Below, one piece after another: positions 18,124-26,253 of a stretch of DNA of 55,766 nt. The notes beneath the pieces are model-generated. The model was not told where the DNA came from. It was given only the letters and a program-made list of their open reading frames with translations, and did not search any database. Source of the stretch: Streptomyces sp. WZ.A104 (GTDB taxonomy: Bacteria > Actinomycetota > Actinomycetes > Streptomycetales > Streptomycetaceae); contig NZ_NWVL01000054.1 of the NCBI RefSeq assembly GCF_002382885.1, positions 1 through 55,766 on the forward strand, written 5' to 3'. The first letter of the stretch is position 1, and every line of letters starts with the position of its first letter. Both the position numbers and the translations under genes were made by a program.

Positions 18124-18951
18124 TCAACCTGCCATTGATCCCTGTTCCGGCGCCTGTTCGGCTGCGGGGGCCTGTTCGGGGACGGGCGCGGCCTCCTGGG
18201 TTCCGGCGGTTACGGGGGCGGCCCCGGTCCTGCCGCAGCGCTCGCGGCCGTCCAGCGGGCGGGGCAGCGGGACGCCGTCCACGCCGCCGACCCGGTTCGC
18301 CCACCAGACCGCCAGCTCCCGCACGGCGAACATCGTCAGCCGGGGGTAGCGCTGCGGCTTGCGGAAGACACCCACGGAGTCGCCCCAGTAGGCGGCCTTC
18401 CTGTCGATGGCCCGGTAGTCGTGCCAGATGCCTTTGTGCGGCGGGAAGTCGGTGTAGGCCTCGCGCAGTTCGAGCCGGGAGTGAGCGGCGAGCGCGCGGA
18501 ACCCGTCGGGGTAGTAGCGCCAGCAGTCCTGCGCGTCGTGGACGTGGCCGCGCGAGGGGGCGGTGATGAACGCGTGACCGCCCGGCTTCAGAACCCGGGC
18601 GATCTCCAGCATCGACGTCCAGAAGAACGGGATGTGCTCGAACGCCTGCCCGGAGAGCACGACATCGGCGCTGCTGGACGGGGCGGGGATGCGGTACGGC
18701 TTCTTCATCACGGCGTCCACGTTGGGCCCGGCCTGCACATCGACCCCGAAGTAGTCGATGGAGTGCCCGGCCAGCAGCGCCCGGTGGGTGCGGGTCTGCT
18801 TGCCGGAGATGCGGGAGCCGAGGTCGACGACCCGGTAGGTGCCGGACGCGGACCCTTCGGCAGGCCCTCCGGCAACCCCTCCGGCAGGCCCTTCGACGGG
18901 CAGGTACTCCTTGATGCAGAGTTCCATCTGCTCGTAGGCGGACCGGTGCAT
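18124..18951 (-). CDS. Class I SAM-dependent methyltransferase
   Basis: 275 aa. The ATG at 18951 follows a GGGAG site 8 nt upstream; the open frame extends further but without recognisable content. The core has a Rossmann-like start VVDLGSRISGKQ, YFGVDVQAGPNVD (the acidic residue that binds SAM ribose), DVVLSGQAFEHI and ARVLKPGGHAFITAPS. It matches the Methyltransf_11 type, with a variant glycine motif (GSRISG). The C-terminus is Ala/Pro/Gln/Glu-rich and looks disordered. It sits 11 nt upstream of the TylF-type gene, in the same transcript. Substrate unknown; a sugar or lipid-linked intermediate of the wall polymer is plausible. Confidence 0.8.
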   Translation of the reverse strand: MHRSAYEQMELCIKEYLPVEGPAGGVAGGPAEGSASGTYRVVDLGSRISGKQTRTHRALLAGHSIDYFGVDVQAGPNVDAVMKKPYRIPAPSSSADVVLSGQAFEHIPFFWTSMLEIARVLKPGGHAFITAPSRGHVHDAQDCWRYYPDGFRALAAHSRLELREAYTDFPPHKGIWHDYRAIDRKAAYWGDSVGVFRKPQRYPRLTMFAVRELAVWWANRVGGVDGVPLPRPLDGRERCGRTGAAPVTAGTQEAAPVPEQAPAAEQAPEQGSMAG

Positions 18952-19064
18952 GGGCGTCTCCCAACATGGCGGGGCGAGCGAACTGTTGGGCACAACGACC
19001 ACGCGAGGCGGAGGAATCGGCGGGGGGAGCGCGCCTTGAGCCATCCGGGTGGCGGGGGCCCACG

Positions 19065-20267
19065 TCACCCGAGCGGCGCGAAGAACCGCCGTACCACGCG
19101 TTCGGCCGCGCGCCCGTCGTCGTACGGGCAGAACCGCTCCCGGAACGCGGTGCGCAGCGCGGCCGAAGCCGGCGAGCGCCACTCCCCCGTCCGGAACACC
19201 TCGGCCAGTCGGCCGGAGGTGGTGGTGACGGTGCCGGGGGTGTCGCCGGGTCGGCCGGAGAGCAGGTCGAAGTACGTACCGCGCGTGGTCCGGTAGGCGT
19301 CCCAGTCGGGGGCGTGGACGATGATCGGGCGGTCCAGGCAGGCGTAGTCGAACGTCAGGGACGAGTAGTCGGTGATCAACGCGTCTGCGGCGAGGCAGAG
19401 TTCCTCGACGCGGGGGTGGGAGGTGACGTCGATGACCCGGCCCCCTTCCGGCCCGGCGATCCCGGCCGACCGCCCGTAGAAGTAGTGAGCGCGGACCAAC
19501 AGCACGTACTCCGGGCCCAGTTCGCGCGCCAGTCGTTCCGGGTCGAGGTCGGGGACGAAACCGTCGCGGTAGTCGCGGTGGGTCGGGGCGTAGAGCAGCG
19601 CGGTCTGCCCCTCCTCGATGCCGAGTCCGGCGCGGATCTTCGCGATGTCCTCGGTGGTGGCGGTGAAGTAGACGTCGTTACGGGGGTAGCCGAGGTCGAG
19701 CCGTTCGTAGGAGGCGTCGTTCGGGGCAGGGTAGACGCGGTCCCAGACCTCGGTGCTGTGCGGGTTGGCGGACAGGCTGAAGTCCCACTGGGCGACATGG
19801 GCGAGGATCTTGCCGAAGTCGGTCTTCCGGGCGAGGGCGGGATAGGCGCGCTGGTCCAGGCCCATGGTCTTCAGCGGGGTCCCGTGGTGGGTCTGGAGGT
19901 AGCGCTGGCCGGGGCGCTTGGTGAAGCCGCCGGGGAAGCTGGAGTTGTTCACCAGGTAGGTGGCGGTGGCCATCGCCCGCCAGTAGGGGCGCGAGCCCTC
20001 GATGACGTACGGCACACCCGGCGGCATCCGGTCGCGGTGCCGGGAGGAGACCACCCACAACCCCTCGATGTGCGGGGCGAGTTCGCGGGCCCGGGCGTGG
20101 ATCGCGGCGGGGTTGCAGGCGACGCCCCGGTTCCAGTACGCCCCGTAGACGGCGAGGTTCGGGTCGAGCGGGCGGTGAAGGTCGGTCCGGTAGGCGGCCC
20201 GCATCACCTGGCGACGGACGAACCGCTTCGCGGACGCGGCGGACAGGGCGGGCGCACGACGGGGCAT
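19065..20267 (-). CDS. CDP-glycerol glycerophosphotransferase (TagF-like), single domain
   Basis: 400 aa, the shortest TagF-like protein here and the only one without a GT2 half. All family motifs are present: QTHHGTPLK (125-133, catalytic-type His128), GYPRND (193-198), APTHRDY (227-233), VRAHY (258-262) and DYSS (300-303). Family members transfer glycerol- or ribitol-phosphate from the CDP-linked donor to a membrane-linked wall polymer. The start ATG at 20267 has no good ribosome site but has ACCCTCGG just upstream, mirrored at the divergent gene. It is followed 113 bp later by the two methyltransferase genes on the same strand, possibly one transcript. It could be the priming enzyme, with the fusions as polymerases. 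Confidence 0.88.
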   Translation of the reverse strand: MPRRAPALSAASAKRFVRRQVMRAAYRTDLHRPLDPNLAVYGAYWNRGVACNPAAIHARARELAPHIEGLWVVSSRHRDRMPPGVPYVIEGSRPYWRAMATATYLVNNSSFPGGFTKRPGQRYLQTHHGTPLKTMGLDQRAYPALARKTDFGKILAHVAQWDFSLSANPHSTEVWDRVYPAPNDASYERLDLGYPRNDVYFTATTEDIAKIRAGLGIEEGQTALLYAPTHRDYRDGFVPDLDPERLARELGPEYVLLVRAHYFYGRSAGIAGPEGGRVIDVTSHPRVEELCLAADALITDYSSLTFDYACLDRPIIVHAPDWDAYRTTRGTYFDLLSGRPGDTPGTVTTTSGRLAEVFRTGEWRSPASAALRTAFRERFCPYDDGRAAERVVRRFFAPLG

Positions 20268-20272
20268 GGGAG

Positions 20273-20357
20273 CCGAGGGTAGTCGCGGCCCGGCGCACCC
20301 GGCCGCCCGCGTTCACCCGTTCGGGGCAGCGCCGGTGACCCCGGGGCCCACCCTCGG
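20273..20357. promoter_or_regulatory. Divergent intergenic region with mirrored ACCCTCGG elements
   Basis: An 8-bp inverted repeat: ccgagggt at 20273-20280 and accctcgg at 20350-20357. Each copy sits just 5' of a start codon (5 nt before the minus-strand gene, 11 nt before the plus-strand gene). It could be a shared operator or part of both leaders. Confidence 0.35.
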
Positions 20358-20368
20358 TTGACCAGGAC

Positions 20369-23300
20369 ATGAAGCCACCACTCCTCAGCGTCGTCGTCCC
20401 CGTCCACAACGTCGAGGACTACTTGGAGGACTGCCTGCGCTCGGTGGCGGACCAGAGCCTCGAAGCGATCGAGGTGGTCATGGTGGACGACGGTTCGACG
20501 GACGGCAGCGCACGGATCGCGGCGGAGTTCGCCGCCCGGGACGACCGCTTCCGGCTGGTCCGGCAGGAGAACGCGGGCCTGAGCGCGGCCCGCAACACCG
20601 GCGTCCGGCACACCACCCCCACCGTGCCCTACCTGGCGTTCGCGGACAGCGACGACATCGTCGTGCACGACGCGTACGAGCGGATGACGGCCTCGCTGGA
20701 GTCGACCGGCTCCGATCTGGTGACCGGCAATGTGTGGCGGCTGACCGGGCAGGGGCGGCAGCAGGCCTGGCAGTACCGCTGGCTGACCGCCCCCCGCCCC
20801 CGTACCCACATCACCCGGGACCCGCGTCTGCTGGCCGACCGGGTGGCGTGGAACAAGGTGTTCCGGCGGTCCTTCTGGGACGCGCACGCCTTCGCCTTCC
20901 CCGAGGGCAAGCTGTACGAGGACACCCCCGTGATGATCCCCGCGCACTATCTCGCCGGGTCCGTCGACGTCCTGCACGAGCACGTCTACTACTGGCGGGT
21001 GCGGGAGGGCTCGATCACCCGGCGGCGTACGGACGTCACCGGCGTACGGGACCGGATCGCCGCGTGCGAGCAGGTCAGCGCGTTCCTGGGCGGCCGGGAC
21101 GCGGCGCAGCGGCAGGCGTACGACGCGTCCTGCCTGCGCGACGACTTCGGGTACTTCCTGGACGGCCTGCCGATGGGCGGCCAGGCGTACCGGGCGGCGT
21201 TCCTGGAAGGGGCCGGGGCGTTCCTGGACCGGGCGGGCAACGGGGTACTGGAGGGGCTGCCGGTGGAGCTGCGCATCAAGTGGTCCCTGGTGCGCGAGCG
21301 GCGGCTGGACGAACTGCTGGCGGTACTCGCCTTCGAACGGGCCAACGGGGCGGGCGTGTTCGCCGTGGAGGGCCTGCCGGGGCGGCGGAGGGCGGTGTAC
21401 CCCGGCGTGCGTGGCGCGAGCGCCCGGCTCGCGCGTACGGACATCCCGGCGGTGGCCCGGCTGCTGGAGGCGCGCTGGGGCGCGGACGGGAAGCTGCGGC
21501 TGCGCGGGTACGCGTATCTGCGCAACCTCCCGGCCGGGTCGGCGCGGCAGCGGGTCGCGGTGGGGATGGTCCGGGCGGCGGGCGGGGGCCGTCAGGTGCG
21601 CGCGGTGCCGACGCGGTCCGTGCGTGAGCCCGAGGCGACGGTGAACTCCGGTCAGGAGCTGCACAGTTACGACCACGCGGGCTTCGAGATGGCCCTCGAC
21701 CCGGACCGGCTGCCCGCGACGGCGGACGGCGGTTGGCTGGTCGGCCTGGTGCTCGCCGGGCGCGGGACGGTCCGCCGGGTGGCGGTGCGCGCCCCGGACG
21801 CGGGCGCGGACCAACCGCTGGTGCACGACCTGGGCGACGGGCGGCGGGCGGTGCTCGACTACCGGGGCGGCCGGCTGCGGCTGACGGTGTCACGGCTGCG
21901 GGCGCTGGCGGAGGCACACGGTGCGGTGGAGGCGCACGGTTCGGCGGAGGGGGCGGGCACGCTGGAGCTCGTCGTCCGGGTCTTCGGCGGAGCGGCCTCC
22001 CCCACGGCTCTGCTGCTGGCACGCGAGGGGGCCGAGGAGCGTTCCTTCCCGGTGGAGTGCGGGGCGGATGGAGTGGCTGCGGCGGCTGGGGCCGGCGGGA
22101 GGTTCACGGTACGCATCCCGCTCGCCGGACTCGCCGCCGTACCGCCCGCCCCGCACCGCGCGCCGCGCGAGGTCGAGGCGGAGACCGGGGCGCGCTGGCG
22201 GGCCCGGCTGCTGCTCGCCGACGGCACCCGCGTACCGCTGCCCGCCGCCCCGGGCCTGCCGCCGCCCGCGTGCGCGGACGCGGCGGGGAACCTGGTGCTG
22301 GATACGGCGGGGGTGCCGGTCGCGGACCGCGTGGAGGTGGTGGGTGATGCGCGGGGAGCGAAGCCGGACGTGTCAGGGGCGGTGCGGGACGCGCGGGGAG
22401 CGAAGCCCGACGTGTCAGGGGCGGTACGCGTCTCGGGGACGTACGGCGGCGTCCACGGCGCCGGTCCCGCCCGTCTGCTCCTCTGCCACGAGACGCTGCA
22501 CGAGACGGTCCCGGTCGCGGAGGCGGCCGTGGACCGCGCGACGGGCCGGTTCTCCGCGCTGATCGTCCCGCCGCTCCCCGAGGGCCGCTGGGGCCTCCGG
22601 CTGGACGGTCACCCCGTGCGCGTCCTCACCTCGCTCGCCGCGCGCCTCCCGCGCGGTGACGGGGCCCTCGCCCCGGAGCGGCGCCACGGCGACCGGCTGA
22701 CCGTCGTCGCGGGCCCCGCGCTCCCGGTCGCCGAGCGGAGCGCGTACGGCAGGCGGCTTCTGCGCGCCGCGCGCTACCGCGACCGGCGCACATCGCCCCT
22801 CCGCGACACCGTCCTCTACGCGGGCGGCGACTCCCCGCGCGCCGTCCACGCCGAGCTGGTGCGCCGGGGCACGGACGCCGAGCACCTGTGGGTCACCGGG
22901 ACCGCGCCCGGCCGCATCACGCACGTCCCGCCGGGCGCGACCGCCGTCCCCGTGCACAGCCCCGCCTGGTACGAGGCGCTGGCGCGCTCCCGCCGGATCG
23001 TCACGGACGAACAGCTGCCCGCGTGGTTCGAGCGGCGCGCGGGGCAGACCGTCGTCCAGACCTGGCACGGCACCCCGCTCGGCCGCTTCGGCACCGGCCT
23101 GGCGGACACCCTGTACGCCGACCACCAGTATCTCGCCACCCTGGCACACCGTTCGGCCCAGTGGTCGGTGCTGGTCTCCCCCAGCCGCTTCGCCACCCCG
23201 TGGCTGCGCCGGTCGCTCGCGTACGGGGGCGAGGTGCTGGAGGCCGGTTCGCCCGCCAACGACGTGCTGTTCCCGCCGGACCGGGACAAGGCCGCCGAGG

Positions 23301-23893
23301 AGGTACGGCGGGAACTCGGCATCCCGGCCGAGCACCGCGTCGTGCTGTACGCCCCGACCTACCGCGACCAGCTGGCCCACCCCCCCTCCGCGTCGCCCGA
23401 CCGCACGGCCCCCGGCCCGTACCGCTGGGACCCGGCGCTCGACCCGCACGCCCTGGCACGGGCACTCGGCCCCGGGCACACCGTGCTGGTCCGTCGGCAC
23501 CCCCGGGTCACCGGCGCCGCACAGGACGGGCCCGGCGTGCTCGACGTCTCCGGGCACCCGGGGGCCGCCGGGCCGCTCCTCGTCGCCGACGTCCTGGTCA
23601 CGGACTACGCGGGGCTGATGTTCGACTTCGCCCTGACGGGCCGCCCGATGCTCTTCCACGCGTACGACCTGGAGCACTACCGGGACACGGTGCGCGGGTT
23701 CTGCCTGGACTTCGAGACCCGGGCTCCCGGGCCGCTGCTGGTCACGACGGACGAGGTGGCGCAGGCGCTGCGCGACACCGGGTCGCTGGCAGCCCGGCAC
23801 GCCGACGCGTACGAGAGCTTCCGCCGCGACTACTGCGACCTGGACGACGGGGGCGCGGCGGCCAGGGTGGCGGACCGGCTGCTGGCGGACTGA
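20369..23893 (+). CDS. GT2 glycosyltransferase fused to divergent TagF-like domain
   Basis: 1174 aa from the ATG at 20369 (CCAGGA just upstream). The GT2 domain is canonical (LSVVVPVHNVEDYL, VMVDDGSTDGS, ADSDD). A long middle region of beta-rich character contains an in-frame 14-residue duplication. The C-terminal TagF-like domain keeps the catalytic-type His (QTWHGTPLGRFG, His900), but the usual Lys of HGTPLK is Gly905. GYPRND reads GSPAND, and DYSS reads DYAG. Its architecture parallels the 1151-aa fusion on the other strand, so the two are probably paralogues with different donors or acceptors. Transcribed divergently from the single-domain TagF gene. Confidence 0.85.
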   Translation: MKPPLLSVVVPVHNVEDYLEDCLRSVADQSLEAIEVVMVDDGSTDGSARIAAEFAARDDRFRLVRQENAGLSAARNTGVRHTTPTVPYLAFADSDDIVVHDAYERMTASLESTGSDLVTGNVWRLTGQGRQQAWQYRWLTAPRPRTHITRDPRLLADRVAWNKVFRRSFWDAHAFAFPEGKLYEDTPVMIPAHYLAGSVDVLHEHVYYWRVREGSITRRRTDVTGVRDRIAACEQVSAFLGGRDAAQRQAYDASCLRDDFGYFLDGLPMGGQAYRAAFLEGAGAFLDRAGNGVLEGLPVELRIKWSLVRERRLDELLAVLAFERANGAGVFAVEGLPGRRRAVYPGVRGASARLARTDIPAVARLLEARWGADGKLRLRGYAYLRNLPAGSARQRVAVGMVRAAGGGRQVRAVPTRSVREPEATVNSGQELHSYDHAGFEMALDPDRLPATADGGWLVGLVLAGRGTVRRVAVRAPDAGADQPLVHDLGDGRRAVLDYRGGRLRLTVSRLRALAEAHGAVEAHGSAEGAGTLELVVRVFGGAASPTALLLAREGAEERSFPVECGADGVAAAAGAGGRFTVRIPLAGLAAVPPAPHRAPREVEAETGARWRARLLLADGTRVPLPAAPGLPPPACADAAGNLVLDTAGVPVADRVEVVGDARGAKPDVSGAVRDARGAKPDVSGAVRVSGTYGGVHGAGPARLLLCHETLHETVPVAEAAVDRATGRFSALIVPPLPEGRWGLRLDGHPVRVLTSLAARLPRGDGALAPERRHGDRLTVVAGPALPVAERSAYGRRLLRAARYRDRRTSPLRDTVLYAGGDSPRAVHAELVRRGTDAEHLWVTGTAPGRITHVPPGATAVPVHSPAWYEALARSRRIVTDEQLPAWFERRAGQTVVQTWHGTPLGRFGTGLADTLYADHQYLATLAHRSAQWSVLVSPSRFATPWLRRSLAYGGEVLEAGSPANDVLFPPDRDKAAEEVRRELGIPAEHRVVLYAPTYRDQLAHPPSASPDRTAPGPYRWDPALDPHALARALGPGHTVLVRRHPRVTGAAQDGPGVLDVSGHPGAAGPLLVADVLVTDYAGLMFDFALTGRPMLFHAYDLEHYRDTVRGFCLDFETRAPGPLLVTTDEVAQALRDTGSLAARHADAYESFRRDYCDLDDGGAAARVADRLLAD
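22346..22429 (+). repeat. 42-bp in-frame tandem duplication
   Basis: Two adjacent copies (22346-22387 and 22388-22429) encode DARGAKPDVSGAVR twice. The DNA differs at only a few positions, so the duplication is recent. It lies in the linker between the GT2 and TagF-like domains. Confidence 0.85.
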
Positions 23894-24171
23894 GGGCCGT
23901 CCCGTCATCCCTGGTGGATCACGGACTCTCCCGCCGTACCCGGTGGGTCAGCGCGCGGCGTCAGGTGCGGTGCATCGCAGGCTGGAGGGACGTCCGCGTG
24001 CGGGATGTGTGCGGGCGTTCGGCAACGCGGCGCGGTGCCGTAGCTGTCGTCGCGCGCCCGCCGGGGATTGCGGGGCGGCCTTTGGACACCTCTCGTCGGG
24101 AACCGGCACCCGGAATCCCTCGGACGAGTGGCGGCGGGGAGAGCGGGGCCGCCGCACGGAACCCATCAGAT

Positions 24172-25377
24172 GTGTCCCTCTCCCCCACGACCTCCGTCCC
24201 GTCCGACCTCCCGCCCTCCGCCGCGCCCGACGGTGCCGCCGCGGCCCGGCCTCCCGTGTGGCTTTCGCCGTATCTGCTGCTGGGCGGTCTGCTGTGGGCC
24301 GTGCTGTCGGCCGCCGCCTGGCAGGCGCCGCTGTGCTGCGAGGCGGGGCTCCAGGCGGCGGTCGTCGAACGGCTGCGGGTGAACCTGCTGCACCCGGCGT
24401 TCCCGACGACGGACCTGCCCGCGGTGGCGAGCTCGCACTACTCCCCGTACGCGCTCGTCCAGGGGCTGGCCGCCCGCGCCGCCGGATTCTCCGGGGCGTC
24501 CGTCGTGGCGCTGGCCGCCTCGGTCAACCTGCTGCTCCTGCTCACCGGGATCGGGCGGCTCACCCGGCTGCTGACACCGAACCGCTGGGTGCCGGTCCTC
24601 CTGCTGGTGCCGTTGGCCCTGATCCACTGGGCGGACCCGGCCCGGTGGAGCGCGCCGGGCACGTTCGCGGTCGCGGTCACCCTGCACCTGTGGGCGTGGA
24701 CCGGTCGCACGGCGGCCCGCGTTCCCCGCCCGGGCGCCCCGAAACCGGGCCGGGTACCCCGGTGGGCCGAGGCGGCGGGCATCGGCGTACTGCTCGGGCT
24801 CGTCCTGCTGGTCCACCCCCCGACGGCGATCGGCGCGGCACTGGGGTGCGTCGCCCTGATCGCGGTCCGGACGCGGACCCGGGTCCGGCCGACCCTGCGG
24901 CGGTGGGCGTTCACGGCGGTGTGCGCGGTGGCCGTGGCGTCGCTGTGGCCGTACTACAACGGGCTCACCGCCCCGCGCACCCCGCCCGGCGGCCGGACCA
25001 CGTCCCCGCCGGAGGCCGAGGGGGTGCGGGCGGCCGGGGAGCCGTACTCCTGGGCGACCGCGTACGTCCCGGCGGGCGAGGTGGTCCTGACGGACAGCCG
25101 CCCCGCGATGTACGCGCTGGCCGGGCACGGGGCGTACGTACTGGCCGACGCGCTGCCGGACGCGGGGCTCGCGGCCGCGGAGCGGCGTGAGCGGAGCGGC
25201 GCGGTGGCCGCGTACCTGGACGCGTCGACCCCGCAGGCCCGGCGGGACCGGATCACCGCCCGGTACGGCGTGCGGTGGCTGCTGCTGACCCGCTTCCAGC
25301 GGCTGCCGGAGAACGCGACGGTGCTGGCGTTCAGTACGCGCACGGGCGAGGTACTGGCGCGGGTACCGGGGCGCTGA
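24172..25377 (+). CDS. Integral membrane protein, shortened GT-C-like
   Basis: 401 aa if the GTG at 24172 is the start. The frame is open further upstream, but that part is unlike a protein and no strong ribosome site is seen, so the start is uncertain. About six to seven membrane helices occupy the first two thirds. The features LHPAFPTTDLP, SHYSPYALVQ, LLVHPPTAIGAALG and SLWPYYN resemble large actinobacterial GT-C-type polyprenyl-sugar transferases. The C-terminal third is soluble (VVLTDSRPAMYALAG, RYGVRWLLLTR) and resembles the tail of the same proteins. The usual central set of helices seems missing. It may be a short subfamily or an internally deleted gene. The 278-bp gap upstream (23894-24171) holds no feature I can support. 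Confidence 0.6.
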   Translation: MSLSPTTSVPSDLPPSAAPDGAAAARPPVWLSPYLLLGGLLWAVLSAAAWQAPLCCEAGLQAAVVERLRVNLLHPAFPTTDLPAVASSHYSPYALVQGLAARAAGFSGASVVALAASVNLLLLLTGIGRLTRLLTPNRWVPVLLLVPLALIHWADPARWSAPGTFAVAVTLHLWAWTGRTAARVPRPGAPKPGRVPRWAEAAGIGVLLGLVLLVHPPTAIGAALGCVALIAVRTRTRVRPTLRRWAFTAVCAVAVASLWPYYNGLTAPRTPPGGRTTSPPEAEGVRAAGEPYSWATAYVPAGEVVLTDSRPAMYALAGHGAYVLADALPDAGLAAAERRERSGAVAAYLDASTPQARRDRITARYGVRWLLLTRFQRLPENATVLAFSTRTGEVLARVPGR

Positions 25378-25459
25378 GACCGGCCCTTGGCCGCCTCGGC
25401 GGTCGCCGCACCTCAGGTCCGCTTCTACGCGGCGGGGGCCGGGAAGCTCCCCGGTCTCC

Positions 25460-25495
25460 GCTCAGGCCTGCTTCAACGCTCAGGCCTGTTTCAGC
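25460..25495. repeat. 18-bp tandem duplication at the 3' end of the TetR gene
   Basis: Units 25460-25477 and 25478-25495 differ at two positions. Read on the minus strand, each encodes LKQA followed by TGA, so the final codons and stop are doubled in the same frame. Confidence 0.8.
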
Positions 25496-26088
25496 GCGGC
25501 GACCGCCGAGGCGGCCAGGTCGTCGAGGTAGCCCTTGGGGAGCTCGCCGCGGACGACGACAAGCCGCCAGTAGAGCGGCCCGACGATGAGGTCGAGCGCC
25601 CGGTCCGGATCGCTGCCCTCGGGCAGTTCGCCCCGGGCCACCGCCTCCCGCACGACGACGGCGGCGATGCCCTGCTGCTGGTCCAGCAGCGCGGCCTTGA
25701 TCGTCTCGGAGATCTCCGGATTGCGGGCCGCCTCGACCAGCAGGTCCGGGATGACCTGCGAGGCGACCGGGTGGCGCAGGGCGTAGGCGGCCAGTTCGAG
25801 GACGGCGCGAACATCCCCGTACAGCGAACCGGTGGCCGGGGCGGGCATCCCCTGCGCGGCGACGGCCGCGACGAGGTCGAGGACGAGGGCGAGCTTGGAC
25901 TTCCAGCGGCGGTAGACGGCGGTCTTGCCGACCCCGGCGCGCCGCGCGATGCCCTCGATGGACATCCGGGCGAACCCCACCGCCGCGAGCTCCTCGAAGA
26001 CGGCGGCGCGGATGGCGTCCGTCACGTCCTCGCGCAGGACGGCGGCGCCCGCGGGGGCTCGGCGACGGGTTCCCCGTTCGGTGCTCAT
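25480..26088 (-). CDS. TetR-family transcriptional regulator
   Basis: 202 aa from the ATG at 26088 (an in-frame ATG at 26097 would add three residues). The N-terminal helix-turn-helix is typical: AVFEELAAVGFARMSIEGI, then RRAGVGKTAVYRRWKSK. The C-terminal ligand-binding domain resembles the TetR_C_11 type. It is divergently transcribed from the TagG/TagH exporter genes and very probably controls them and itself through the palindrome in the shared promoter region. The ligand is unknown. The last 18 bp, including the stop codon, are duplicated in tandem. Confidence 0.9.
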   Translation of the reverse strand: MSTERGTRRRAPAGAAVLREDVTDAIRAAVFEELAAVGFARMSIEGIARRAGVGKTAVYRRWKSKLALVLDLVAAVAAQGMPAPATGSLYGDVRAVLELAAYALRHPVASQVIPDLLVEAARNPEISETIKAALLDQQQGIAAVVVREAVARGELPEGSDPDRALDLIVGPLYWRLVVVRGELPKGYLDDLAASAVAALKQA

Positions 26089-26120
26089 GGCCCGCATGAT
26101 AGTCGGCCACGACGAAACGG

Positions 26121-26150
26121 TTGCGTTGCGACGTAAGGACGTCCTACTCT
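26121..26150 (+). promoter_or_regulatory. Probable exporter promoter with TetR-type operator
   Basis: TTGCGT (26121-26126) and TACTCT (26145-26150), 18 bp apart, form a plausible sigma-70-type promoter. A perfect 10-bp palindrome, aggacgtcct (26136-26145), lies over the spacer and touches the -10 box. This is a normal position for a repressor site. Confidence 0.45.
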
Positions 26151-26165
26151 CGGCGTTACGACGAT

Positions 26166-26203
26166 ACGGTCCCGTCCCAACGATGGCGTCCCTACGGGAC
26201 CGT
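26166..26203. promoter_or_regulatory. 10-bp inverted repeat in the exporter leader
   Basis: acggtcccgt (26166-26175) is repeated inverted at 26194-26203 with an 18-nt spacer, between the likely promoter and the GTG start at 26254. It could be a second operator or an mRNA hairpin. Confidence 0.4.
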
Positions 26204-26253
26204 GCCGTTCCGCTCCTTTCCGCCCCTCCCGCTTCCGTCGAAAGTGATCGTTC

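Noticed and set aside
22888..24171. An N-terminal extension of the membrane protein reaching back into the TagF fusion gene
   Set aside because: The extension is Arg/Gly/Pro-rich shadow sequence in another frame of a real gene; the hydrophobic protein begins only after 24172.
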